This document shows, one piece after another, positions 1-11,836 of a stretch of DNA of 64,000 bases. A model generated the notes under the pieces. It had not been told where the DNA came from and ran no database searches. It was given only the letters and a program-made list of their open reading frames with translations. The position numbers and the translations under genes are program-made. The DNA comes from Ascidia mentula (Eukaryota; Chordata; Ascidiacea; Phlebobranchia; Ascidiidae). Every line of letters starts with the position of its first letter. Position 1 is the first letter of the stretch. The stretch is taken from NCBI GenBank assembly GCA_947561715.1, contig OX387203.1, positions 1,860,001 to 1,924,000 of the forward strand. The letters are read 5' to 3'.

Positions 1-278
1 GATAGTTGCGTTCAAGACATAAACTTTGGCGATTACTGTGTTTATCTTCTGTATGTGAAAAATCAATGATCAAAACCCTAAAGAAAAAAAATCCTACAAG
101 TGGAATATTGGTTGACACAGCTGCAGTGCTTTTAAAAATCAAATTTCCTGAGGTTTCAATTTTCTTATTTCATTACCATACACTCGCAGGGTCCATGGAC
201 ATTTACCTTACACATAAGCTACAATCAGAGCTGAAAAATAATTGCAATAGGCATAACATTTTTTGACAAATGACTTAC

Positions 279-422
279 TTTCAGCATCTTAGTTATTGCT
301 CTCTGTGTTTTCGTCAAAATCGTTGTCCTCGGTTTCAACATTTCCATGTTGTGGCTTCCACTTGAGCCTTTCAATGCGACCAGCAATAACAAACAAACAC
401 AAATATACCTTACAGCCGTCAT
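279..422 (-). pseudogene. CCDC47-like first exon, frame-broken copy
   Basis: On the minus strand an ATG at 422 opens a signal peptide (MTAVRYICVCLL...). The exon ends at a GTAAGT donor just below 279. Compared with the copy at 7590-7749 it lacks 18 bases (an acidic FAEFED-type stretch) and has 2 extra bases just after the signal peptide. The frame shifts, and the exon length becomes 144 nt instead of 160, changing the splice phase. The remaining exons of this gene would lie left of the window. The family is inferred from the acidic DNEFAEFED motif in the other copy. A functional transcript from this exon would need another start. Confidence 0.5.
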
Positions 423-1099
423 TCTCGGTGAAAGCAGATTTACGCGAAACTGAACTCCTGCCCAAACCCAGTTCAACGATTATGACGTCGCCTTCGCTAG
501 TCACATGTTGTCGTATTATTGCCGGTACGGTCATTTTTGCCCACATTGGATGACTGGAACGTTAATTGACGAAGAAATACCCAAATTTTATATACTTTAA
601 CATGTGTAAATCAAAGTGCAACATGCAACTTTACAATATCAATATACGTTTCTTCTCTTCAAATACGTTCATAAGGTTTGTGCGTAGGTTTCAGTTATGT
701 ACAGTGATGTATATTGGTGCACGATTACCTGAATTGTTTTGCGTCGACAGCACCATCCGGTCGCCACACAATGGGAGGGATGAGAACAATAAGTTGATAA
801 TGCGTATATCCATAACCACAACCTGTGTAAGGGTTTAGAGTTTGCCTGTGCGGTGAGCTGTTATTATGTTTTGGTGTATCAGGGAGGCTGCGTTATAAAA
901 ATGGTTCTGTTTTGAGCGGAGCATGACCTTGCTACCGGCACGAATTCCGTGCAGCAAATGTATTGAAATCATCCGTTATGATGTTCTTGAATCTTAATCT
1001 AACTAAAAATAACCTCATCAAAAGTTCTACGTCTGACAAATTATATTACAGAGTCAGAAATGTCAGCAAATTTACAAGAAAATGGAAACAAGCACGAAA

Positions 1100-3668
1100 A
1101 TGCGTTTCTATCTGTTCAGAGCATTAACGTTTTTCGTCTTGATGCTGTATGTTGCTATGTATGTAATATCAGCTAATCTGTTTGCAGCAACACTGAATGA
1201 TATGAAAAGGTAAATTTTAGTCAGGAATTTAGTAATAGAATGTGATTCTGGTGGTGCTTTGGCATACAAATTCTGTGGATGTAAATTTGATGATACATCG
1301 ACAGCAAACCTGCCCTTACATATACCAAAGTCCAAAGCCACGATAAAGCTATACCGTCATAAAAAATGCGATAAGATAGCAGGGGCATACAAACCAACAT
1401 TTGTTGATATATTACAATTTACATCATACAGATATAAGATCCTAATCATCCATTAACAGTTCCTGACTCTGTGTTTATTTGAATGCTATATCATTGTTTC
1501 CAATTGTTGTTTGGTATGAGTAGCACATGTAGTTCATCAATGCACTTTGTTTTACAGAATCGACAAATCAACTCCAAGAGTCATATCGACAACCTACGAA
1601 AATCGCGTCTTTCCCCAAAAGTGAGTTCTCGATTAGTTTTTTCAACAATAATCTTTAACTGTCTCCTTTCTAGGCCTGTAGTGAAATGATGCAAGTCAAA
1701 CCACAAAATGGGAGACTTCAGGCGTAGCCACATATTCTTTGTCCATGGACATTTAAAAAATGGGTTTCGCTAAACACAGCATCATGAGCTCCAAACATCA
1801 ACCGAATGGACAAAAAAGTAGAAGCAAAAAGTCTTCAAACACATAGACTTGTTTACTTCCCTTAAAATCCGTTTGAACACGAGTCCTTTTTTTATTCCAA
1901 GTTTCAATGTGAAGTTTCTGCATTGTCCACACGTGGAAAAAAACTTTGAATATTATTTTCTATTTCAGTTTCAGTCAAGACATTGGAAGTTTAAAATTCG
2001 TTTCAAGCAACCAAACCGAAAACTGCACGAGACAAAATAACGTCATGTTCCTTAAAACTCACAAAACGGCAAGTTCCGCCATGCAGGTAAAATTATCAAC
2101 AGTTTGACGCCAAATTTAAACCACTTTCTGTCTAATCTTTCACTAAACTTATTTAGTAACGGGTGAGTCAATTTACCTTGAGCAAATTAACTTCATATAC
2201 CATAACAAATTAAGTAAATACGGCATAAAAAACACATAAGATTATGTAGCAGATCGGGTGTTTGTTTTCCCGAATCTCTTTAGTCATAAATCGAATGTCG
2301 TTTCAACCACTGTCTGAATCTGTTATTTTTATGCATGGGATAATACTATCTGTCGTTTTCATAACTTATATTTCCACAAAAGGATAACTAGAACGCAGGT
2401 ATGATACGTAAATAACAATACACTAAAAAACAACGCCGATTCACATGCCAAAAAAAATTTACTTGATAAAATTGTTACTTGTGCATTACATACGGCTCTT
2501 GCTTTCAGAACATTCTTTTTCGTTACGGCATCCATCACAATCTTACATTTGCTCTTCCAATCAACAAATACGGTTTCAGGTACCCAAAGCTGTTCCAATC
2601 AACGTCCGTTCAAAATCCAAATGGCAAGTAAAGTACCTACAACTACTTGTACTTACTGTTGTTGTTTTTTAAACGTTTCATAAATCGTTTTTGGTGTTTA
2701 CCGTAAGGAAATGAAGAAACCCATGGGGCGAAATATATATTCCTAATAAAAAGTCAGCCTGATCCTATAGTAAAAAGCTACTAATTTTCTTACAACTGTT
2801 GACCAAAAATGTAATGGATTTCAATGAAAAGAACAATGTTTCACTTGCAGGCATGAAAAACTTCAACATACTTTGTCACCACATGCGGTTCAATCATGAA
2901 AACGTGAAGAAAGTGATGCCCGACAACACTTTCTACGTTTCTATCCTTCGGGAGCCAGGAACTTTATTTGAGTCGACGTTTGATTATTTCTGGAAATCAG
3001 TTCCTGCATTTAAGCAAGTCGATAGAAGGGAATCCCCGGAAAAGTGGTTGGACAACGCGGAAGAATATTTCAGATCTAGTCCTCGCAATTCCCAATGGCA
3101 CTTTGCAAAAAATTCCCTAATTTACGATTTTGGTTACGACAACTTGAATGAAGATACATCTTATGTGGAAAACGCCATACAAGAAATAACAAAACGATTT
3201 GATCTAATTCTTATCGCTGATCATTTTGAAGAATCCATGGTACTGCTCAGCGACGCCCTCTGCTGGCCACTGGAGGAAGTTGCTTCTCTCAGCTTAAACA
3301 AAAGATCTCAAGTAAAAGTTGATGCAGCAACAAAATCACGAATAAGTGAGAAGGCGCGACGGTGGAACCGCGCCGACGCCGCTTTGTTTGACCATTTTAA
3401 TGCCACCTTGTGGCAAAAGATTGAGATTTACGGGGTTAATCGGATGAGACAAAAGGTGGAGGAACTTGGGAATATTAAGAGAAATCTTACCGAAATGTGT
3501 TACGAAAAAGATCCGTCAATGTCGAAATTTTATCTAAATCCACGTGGAATGCACATAAGAGCTCACAATTTACGGAAAGAAGCCCAAGCAAATTCCCTTT
3601 GCCGAGAACTGAAAATGGACCAGAGGAATTTAACACAGTTATTGTTTGACCGTCAGGTAAAACCATGA
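1100..3668 (+). CDS. Galactose-3-O-sulfotransferase-like protein, copy 1
   Basis: Exons: 1100-1209, 1558-1620, 1975-2086 (or from 1969), 2509-2623 and 2851-3668, giving about 405 aa, close to the 420 or so of vertebrate Gal3STs. The product is a type II Golgi membrane protein that moves sulfate from PAPS to galactose of glycolipids or glycoproteins. Seen: a short cytosolic tail and a hydrophobic anchor at residues 8-30; the PAPS 5'-phosphosulfate loop FLKTHKTASSAMQ at about 83-95, followed by NILFRYG and HNLTFALP; then CHHMRFN; and the 3'-phosphate motif ILREPGTLFESTFDYF. The last exon carries RRWNRADAALFDHFNATLW, typical of the family C-terminus. Exon 4 ends in a GC donor (G|GCAAGT). The gene faces the orphan intelectin exons convergently. 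Which of Gal3ST1-4 it matches cannot be told by eye. Confidence 0.85.
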
Positions 3669-4471
3669 ATTCTTTTTAATGCATTTTTTTCTTTATTGAA
3701 ACATGGTAAAAGCAGCCAAAAGGAAATTCACTGCAACATTCTTAAATAAGCTGTGATAAAAGGTCTCATTTCTGTGTCTCCAGAACAACCTCCATGTCAA
3801 GTACAATTTCCCGTTTAATATTTTTTTTTCCGTTTAAGTCAAGATCATAATTCATTACGCCCGTGCTTGCTGTCTTCCACGCGAAGTGTTAAGTACCACT
3901 CATGTTACAGCGTTATTTGCTTTGCGCTTCGTTTGTTTGCATACAAGGGCTTTGCCATTAATTTTTTTACGTTCGATTAAAGGGTTACTTCGTTTCAAAC
4001 AACTGACTAACAACGCCGAAGCAATAAATGTGGATATATTAATTTGTAAAAACGACTACGATTAGTAAATATCTAAAACATAGTGAAAGCCAAGCACAGC
4101 AAACAATTATAAGTGGAGTGTAAACAAAGAAATTTTATCACTCGTCTCTTTGCAAGAGCAGACGGCGGTTTCTACTATTTAAAATCTCGGGGCCAAACAA
4201 AGATTTTAATTTTGGTCAATTCATTAAAAAACACAGGGCCTTAAAACTGATAACATCAAAATATCGAATAAGAAAACCGTTGGTAGACCACTTTAGCGCC
4301 ACCTTGAAACATAAAGACGTTTGGAAACAGAAGTTGTACCATCCCAACATGTCACGAAATTTTATTTACTTTTCGTGATTCAGTCACACTATGAAATTTT
4401 GGGTATTTTTTCACGACATTTTTGGACTACAGAAATTATCATGGTCATTTACAGTATTAATGTGAGTGGAA
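3669..4471. other. Convergent intergenic stretch with a sulfotransferase relic
   Basis: No gene is seen here. At about 4265-4306 lies a short internally deleted copy of the sulfotransferase last exon (the part encoding ...DHFNATL). The same relic occurs at about 11613-11654 in the right unit, so it predates the duplication. The rest is AT-rich and probably 3' UTR of both neighbours. Confidence 0.5.
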
Positions 4472-5573
4472 CTAACGGTGGAACAAACGAAAAACACTTT
4501 CCAATATAGTTTTGTCAACACTCCAGTCGCTATGAGTTGCATAACCACTGTAAGTCCAGCTTGCAAAATCTCCGCAATATCTTGTATCTCTGTTTACTCC
4601 TGTTGATCCCAAGCATGAGTGTTCAATGTGCTTGGCTGTCGCTTTCAATTTACCCCCTGGACACAGTGCAAACGCACTTCCTTCTCCATTTAATACTCGT
4701 AGCTGCAATTACAAACACAAGGACATTAATGAGTGTCGATTTTCCTCATTCGGTTTCTGATGACCAAAACCAAATGTTAAACAAGTAAATGCTGAAAGTG
4801 AATGAAAGTATGGAGTTTCTCACATTAATACAGGTTTCCGCTAAAACAAACGACAAATCATTGCCTAAATTTCAAAAGTTGAAACTTGCCTGTATAAATC
4901 CAGACAATAGGTCATTTTGAGAGTTTGGGGCAAAATGCAAAAGCAGTTGATCAGCACTTCCTGAGTCAAATGCAACAGGAATTGCAGGACCGTTGTCAGA
5001 TGGTGCTGTATATTTGTTTGATACAATTGGATAATAATCATTGTACAAGTAATAAAGATTGCCATTGTAATTGTCCAAAAAGTTAGTTGTTGTTCTGTAT
5101 TTAAAGTAAGCTGCCTGCGACCACATGTTAATCGATGTGTTGTTTGGAATCTAAAAAAATACAAGACAAAAGCTGTAATACTGTAAACAAATTGCCTTGT
5201 ACAGACCAGTATACTACAAGTGTTACCAGCCATATCATCAAGTTTCTTCCTTTAATATCAAAATAGCCAGGATTTTTAAAATCAGCTAATGTTGCTGAAC
5301 CAACGGTTCCGAATGTTGTCATGTCCATCCAGTTTCCAACTGATGATTCGATCCCTGGCCCGAGCTCACTTGACCACTTATCACCTGAACTACATCTTCC
5401 GGTGTCATTTGGGTTATTTTCATGAATGGAAGCCACCAGAGTCCACCCTCCACTATTGATTGTCATGTCACAGAAAGTCGTATACAGTTTGCCAGTTGAT
5501 TCTTTTAGCTTATATATTCCATTTGATAAACTCGATGTAGATTTCGAGAGAAGTTCTCTGCAATTTTGACTCA
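4472..5573 (-). pseudogene. Orphan intelectin C-terminal cassette (three exons)
   Basis: Minus-strand exons 5573-5227 (347 nt), 5150-4890 (261 nt) and 4702-4472 (231 nt) match the last three exons of the lectin gene at 11837-15366 in length and phase. Together they encode about 279 aa of intelectin domain: [42 protein letters not shown], the central [11 protein letters not shown], and CGDFASW...SGYATHSDW. No signal peptide, LCCL or EGF exons precede it, because the duplication breakpoint lies just upstream. The frames are fully open, so this is either a young fragment or an alternative 3' cassette of the upstream lectin gene. The second donor is GC (CAG|GCAAGT). It ends RLFHR where the other copy has LLFYR. 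Confidence 0.75.
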
Positions 5574-5756
5574 CTGGAACAAATACGTTTTGTAGCGAAT
5601 TAATATTTTTCCCTGTTCCTAATTCTTTCAACTTAAATATTAATTTTTCAATTTAGAGCGTGGATGACGCACGAATAATGTCGTTTACCCTGTACATTAC
5701 ATTATGAAGTTCGTGTGAGATCTTCTGAGCACTTTATAAATTACGTAACGACAGGT

Positions 5757-6222
5757 GCTGCATCGAAAAAGGATTTCCTGGATGAAGTGGCTACTGGATG
5801 AAGTTGCTTCTCTCAGCTTAAACGCAAGACCTCAAGTGGGGACTGATCTGGCATCAAGATCACGAATAAGTGAGAAGGCGCGACGGTGGAACCGCGCCGA
5901 CGCCGCTTTGTTTGACCACTTTAACGCCACCTTGTGGCAAAAGATTAAGTCTTACGGAATTGATCGGATGCAAAAAAAGGTGGAGGAACTTGGGGATATT
6001 AAGAGAAATCTTACAGAGCTTTGTATAAAGGGAGGAAAAGCAGTGGACTCGTCCAAGATGAAAAACCCGTCAATGTTGAAGAATTTTTGGAAGCCAAAGG
6101 GTGTTGCAATGAAAGGATACAATTTACGGAAAGAGGCCCAGCAAAATTCTCTTTGCAGGGAACTTGTAATGCCAGAAAATGCATTTGGCTACATGCTGTT
6201 TGAAAGCCAGCATAAAACGTGA
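5757..6222 (+). pseudogene. Gal3ST last-exon fragment (third copy)
   Basis: An open frame from the junction to TGA at 6220-6222 encodes about 145 aa of the sulfotransferase C-terminus, from DEVASLSLNARPQ through RRWNRADAALFDHFNATLW to ESQHKT. It lacks the signal anchor and both PAPS motifs, and no upstream exons are visible. Its tail is more diverged from copies 1 and 2 and has about 10 extra residues (GGKAVDSSK). The core around the RRWNRADA stretch is almost identical in DNA to the other two. It probably marks the end of a lost third gene at a recombination breakpoint. Confidence 0.75.
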
Positions 6223-7311
6223 ATCTTTTTAAGTATTCCAACGTCAAAACCTAAAACCATGTAACACAGAAGTAAATATTATACTATCCCATACAAGACC
6301 GGGTCGCCAACCTGAGAAAGTTTTTATACTTGGCCATCTTAGTTTTGTTTTGAACTTGGCTGCGTTGCCAATAAACCTAACCATGTCACAAAAGAATCTT
6401 TGCTTATATCTCGAATCACTTTTCCATGAGAAAAGGTTTGTTAACGCCAGATTGGATATCATTATATTCTTGTTGATTCCAAGCATGTGTTGATTTTGGT
6501 TAATCCCAATTTTAGTGTCCCTTTCCTTGTTATGAATTTATTATCTCCGAGACCAACAGCATACGCGCCTTTATGCCAGGTTAGTGCAGGTTTTTAGCAT
6601 TCGTTTTAATTCGATAAAAATGAAACTTTAATGCATGGAAAGTTTTTTATCCTTGCACCGAAACTGCACTCTTTAATTCCCAAAACGATTTACACTTGCC
6701 TAGATAATTCAGACAAAAACAGTTCTCGCATGCTTGGCTAAAGAAGGAATTTGATTTAAAGTATTTCCAATGTCAATTGCAAAAGGTAAAATGCATTTTC
6801 AGAAGACACTTTGTAACCATCTCACAAAATTCTAATGCAATTCATATATCAATGAGAATGGTTGTTATTGCAAATGTTTAAAATAATTGTTGTTGTTCTA
6901 TGTTTGAAGCAAACTTTCCGGGACTACGTTTTAATTGTTTAGTTGAAAACATCAAATCTATTACACATTGTATTATTTAAAGACATCCCCTACTTTCCGA
7001 TATCTTTAAGGAATTGTTAGTAACCGCAGCCCTTTAATTTGAAGCTGTAGTGTGTTGGCGAATTTCCGCTGTCTATACTCATACGCACACTTTCCCACTT
7101 ATTTACTAAATTGGTGCGGTCAAATTTGTATAAGTATCTGCAAACAAATGCATACGATAAACACCAAACAAAGTACATGATTGACAAATATGCCACACTT
7201 ACCTACAATAGGGTCTTACCGCAGCAACACGAAACGTTCGCTTTCAAACGTGAACTATTTATTAGGCGCAGACAAATTAAGCCACGCGAGTAATCAAGCC
7301 TACAAGCGCCA
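6223..7311. other. Spacer between duplication units
   Basis: I see no gene, RNA or clear repeat in this AT-rich stretch. Short open frames here lack splice signals or family resemblance. Confidence 0.5.
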
Positions 7312-7589
7312 GATAGTTGCGTTCAAGACATAAACTTTGGCGATTACCGTGTTTATCTTCGGTATGTGAAAAATCAATGATCAAAACCCTAAAGAAAAAT
7401 AATCCTACAAGTGGAATATTGGTTGACACAGCTGCAGTGCTTTTAAAAATCAAATTTCCTGAGGTTTCAATTTTCTTATTTCATTACCATACACATGCAG
7501 GGTCCATGGACATTTACCTTACAAATAAGCCACAATCAGAGCTGAATAATAATTGCAATAGCCATAACATTTTTTGACAAATGACTTAC

Positions 7590-7749
7590 TTTCAGCATCT
7601 TGGTTATTGCTCTCTGTGTTTTCGTCAAAATCTTCAAATTCGGCAAACTCGTTGTCCTCGGTTTCAACATTTCCATGTTCGCTTCCACTTGAGCCTTTCA
7701 ATGCGACCAGCAATAACAAACAAACACAAATATACCTTACAGCCGTCAT
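7590..7749 (-). CDS. CCDC47-like protein, first coding exon (intact copy)
   Basis: Minus-strand exon of 160 nt from ATG (7749-7747) to a GTAAGT donor. It encodes a signal peptide (MTAVRYICVCLL then VALKGSS) followed by an acidic stretch with DNEFAEFEDFDEN. CCDC47/calumin, an ER membrane protein of the multipass translocon and calcium handling, begins the same way: signal peptide, then an acidic EDNDFAEFED run. No further exons follow before the sulfotransferase fragment, so the rest of the gene must lie beyond 279 or outside the window. The exon is divergent to sulfotransferase copy 2, leaving about 1.1 kb of shared promoter. Family assignment from one exon is tentative. Confidence 0.5.
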
Positions 7750-8858
7750 TCTCGGAGAAAGCAGGTTGACGTAAAACAAAACTCCTGTCCAAACCCAGTT
7801 CAACCAACGATTATGACGTCGCCTTCGCTTGTCGCATGTTGTCGTATTTTTGCCGGTACGGTCATTTTCGCCCAAATTGGATGACTGGAACGTTAATTGA
7901 CGAAAAAATACTCAAAAAAAAAATTACTATACTTTAACATGTGTAAATCAAAGTGCAACATGCAGCTTTACAATATCAACATAGGTTTCTTCTCTTCAAA
8001 TACGTTCATAAAGTTTGTGCGTAGGTTTCAGTTATGTACAGTAATGTATATTGGTGCACGATTACCCCAATTGTTTTGCGTCGACAGCACCATCCGGTCG
8101 CCACACAATGAATGGGAGAAATGAGAACAATAAGTTAATGATGCACATACCCATAACTACAACCTATGTAAGGGTTTGGAGTTTGCCTGTGCGGTGAGCT
8201 GTTATTATTTTTTGGGTGTATTAGGGAAGCTGCGTTGTAGTAAAGAATTATATTTAAGCTGCGTCTGACCATGGTTGCAAATTCCGGGGCTGCTAATGTG
8301 TTGAAATCCTATGTTAACGTAATGATAGTCGAGCAAAATATAGCAGAGCCAAAGATGTTGATCCTGCAGCATATTTCTTACAGAGCAATGCAAGCCAGTG
8401 TTATATTGCGACTGCTCCTGTCGTGAATTGATGGCGCACTTTGCGTATCTGGAACATCCAGACGCTATACAGCAGGAGAGATAAAACAATTAAACTTGAT
8501 ATGTGAATGCTGTGTTTTTGGATTTGGCTTGTGTTTGGTATTGTTCTGTTTTTATTAATGTAAAGCGTCCACCACGAGAAACCAATATGAGGTAGGCTAT
8601 TTGCTTTAATGCTTGGGATTTGTACCAGGGTTCAGTATTTGCTAATTTAAGGAGACAGCGTTTATACAAAAAGGTTTATTTTTGAGCGGACCTTATTGCT
8701 TGAGCAGGAAATGTGTTAAAATCATCTATTATGATGGTCTTGCATTTTATAATCTCACCACATATAACGTTGTAAAGAACACTTCGTCTAATACACATTA
8801 TATTACAGAGTCACACATGTTAGGAAATTTATGAGGTTATTCGGATACAAGCACGAAA

Positions 8859-11047
8859 ATGCGTTTCTATCTGTTCAGAGCATTAAAGTTTTTCGTCATT
8901 TGCTTGATGCTAAATGTTGCAATGTTTGTAATATCAGCCAATCTGTTTGCAGCAACACTGAATGAAATGAAAAGGTAAATTTCATCCAGGAATTTAGTAA
9001 TAGTAGGCAAATCTGGTGGTGCGTCCGCGTATATATTCCTCTGGTGCTAAATTTAAATAAACATCCATAGTAAGCCTGCCCTTACATAATCAACTTCCAT
9101 TGACGAAAAATGATTCATGAGCCCCTCGGTACCTCGCCTTGGGGAACCATGGACCCAAGTTGAGATACCCTGCACTAATTTGAGAAGTCCCGGCCTGTAT
9201 GCTGAAATATGACGACCTAAAATTCAAAGTTCAAGATCATGATCAAGCTATACAATCATAAAAAACGCGATAAGATAACATGGACAAACAAAACGTTTGT
9301 TAACGCATTACAATTTACATAATACAGCATAATTAAATAATCTTCATTGCCCATTAACAGTGTCCCACCTTGGTTTTGTTGAAATTTCGGTGGGAAGGCA
9401 GACACTGAGTTTCTGATTTTAAGTTTGTTTGAATGCTATATCATTGTTTCCAATTGTTGTTTGGTATGAGTAGCACATGTAATTCATCAATGCACTTTGT
9501 TTTACAGAATCGACAAATCAACTCCAAGAGTCATATCGACAACCTACGAAAATCGCGTCTTTCCCAAAAAGTGAGTTCTCGATTAGTTTTATGTGACGTG
9601 GAAGAAAACTTGGAATATTATTTTCCATTTCAATTTCAGTCAAGACATTGGAAGTTTAAAATTCGCTTCAAGCAACAAAACCAAAATCTGCACAAGACAA
9701 AATAACGTCATGTTCCTTAAAACTCACAAAACAGCAAGTTCAGCCATGCAGGTAAGATTACCAACAGTTTGACGCCAAATTTAAACTACTTTCTATATAA
9801 TCTGTTACAAAATTTATTTAGTAACGCGTGAGTCAATTTACCTTGAACAAATACCATAACAAATTAAATAAATACGGCATAAAATTTTCTACCACTGCTT
9901 GATTCTTTAACTATTATGCAGGTATGATACGTAAATAACAATATACTCAAAAACAATGCTAATTGTAATAACCCCAAAAAAATAATTGATAGAATTGTTA
10001 CTTGTGCATTACATACGGCTCCTGCTTTCAGAACATTCTGTTTCGTTACGGCAGCCATCACAATCTTACATTTGCTCTTCCAAACAACAAACAGAGTTTC
10101 TGGTACCCAAACCTGTTCCAATCAACGTCCGTTCACAATCCAAATGGCAAGTAAAGTACCTACAACTATTTAACTAGTTTACGTAATAGATTTCAAACTT
10201 GAGTGAAAAGAACAATGTTTCACTTGCAGGCATGAAAAACTTTAACATACTTTGTCACCACATGCGGTTTAATCATGAAAACGTAAAGAAAGTGATGTCT
10301 GACAACACTTTCTACGTTTCTATACTTCGGGAGCCAGGAGCTTTATTTGAGTCAACGTTTGATTATTTCTGGGAATTCGTTCCTGCATTTAAGCATGTCG
10401 ATAGGAGGGAATCCGGGGAAAAGTGGTTGGACAACGCGGAAGAATATTTCAGATCTAGTCCTCGCAATTACCAATGGTACTCTGCAAAAAATTCCCTAAT
10501 TTACGATTTTGGTTACGACAACTTGAATGAAGATACATCTTATGTGGAAAACGCCATACAAGAAATAAAAAAACGATTTGATCTAATTCTTATCGCTGAT
10601 CACTTTGAAGAATCCATGGTACTGCTCAGCGACGCCCTCTGCTGGCCACTGGAGGAAGTTGCTTCTCTCAGCTTAAACAAAAGATCTCAAGTAAAAGTTG
10701 ATGCAGCAACAAAATCACGAATAAGTGAGAAGGCGCGACGGTGGAACCGCGCCGACGCCGCTTTGTTTGACCATTTTAATGCCACCTTGTGGCAAAAGAT
10801 TGAGATTTACGGGGTTAATCGGATGAGACAAAAGGTGGAGGAACTTGGGAATATTAAGAGAAATCTTACCGAAATGTGTTACGAAAAAGATCTGTCAATA
10901 TCGAAATTTTATCTAAATCCACGTGGAATCCACATAAGAGCACACAATTTACGGAAAGAAGCCCAAGCAAATTCCCTTTGCCGAGAACTGAAAATGGAGG
11001 AGAGGGATTTAACACAGTTATTGTTTGAAATTCAGGTAAAACCTTAA
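8859..11047 (+). CDS. Galactose-3-O-sulfotransferase-like protein, copy 2
   Basis: Exons: 8859-8974, 9508-9570, 9640-9751, 10032-10146 and 10230-11047 (TAA), 407 aa. Same intron phases as copy 1, including the GC donor after exon 4. The signal anchor is two residues longer (FFVICLMLNVAMFVIS). PAPS-binding FLKTHKTASSAMQ and ILREPGALFESTFDYF are intact. Exon 4 differs from copy 1 at many residues (HHNLTFALPNNKQSFWYP against HHNLTFALPINKYGFRYP), while the last exon is almost identical, which suggests gene conversion. The predicted role is Golgi 3-O-sulfation of galactose. The gene converges on the full lectin gene at 11837. Confidence 0.85.
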
Positions 11048-11836
11048 AGTCTTTTAAATGCCTTTTTCTTCATTGAAACATGGTAAAAGCACCCAAAAGG
11101 AAATTCACTGCAACATTCTTAAATAAGCTGTGATAAAAGGTCTCATTTCTGTGTCTCCGTATCGAGTACAATTTCCCGTTTAATATTTTTTGGCATTGTT
11201 TTTGTTTTGCTCAGGCCGTTTAAGACAACATGATAATTCATTACGCCCGTGCTTGCTGTCTTCCACGCCAGGTGTTAAGTACCACTGATGTTACAGCGTA
11301 ATTTGCTTTCCGTTTTCTTTGTTTGCAGACAAGGGCTTTGCCATTCATTTTTTTACGTTCGAATAAATGGTTACTTCGTTTCAAACAACTGACTAACAAC
11401 TACGATTAGTAAATATCTAAAAAAGAAAGTGAAAGCCAAGCACAGCAAACAATTATGAGTGGAGTGTAAACAAAGAAATTTCATCACTCGTCTCATTGCA
11501 AGAGCAAACGGCGGTTTCTACTATTTAAAATCTCGGGGCCAAACAAAGATTTTAATTTTGGTCATTTCATTACTATAAACACAGGGCCTTAAAACTGACA
11601 GCATAAAAATATCGAATGAGAAAACCGATGGTAGACCACTTTAACGCCACCTTGTACAAAACATAAAGACGTTTGGAAATTTCCTTTTTCTGTACATAGA
11701 AGTTGTACCATTCCAACATGTCACGAAATTTTATTTACTTTTCTGATTCAGTCACACTATTAAATTCTGGGTATTTTTTCACGACATTTCTGGACTACAG
11801 AAATTATCATCATTTAAAATATTAATGTGAGTGGAA

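Larger units (their letters stand above)
1..5757. repeat. Left unit of a tandem segmental duplication
   Basis: This block matches 7312-13617 almost base for base over long stretches. It contains the same order of parts: a CCDC47-like first exon, a Gal3ST gene, a convergent intergenic stretch and three intelectin exons. The left edge may lie outside the window. Near 5727 this unit jumps from sequence matching 13071 to sequence matching 13568, so about 0.5 kb holding the last EGF exon of the lectin is absent. Similarity ends near 5757. Confidence 0.9.
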
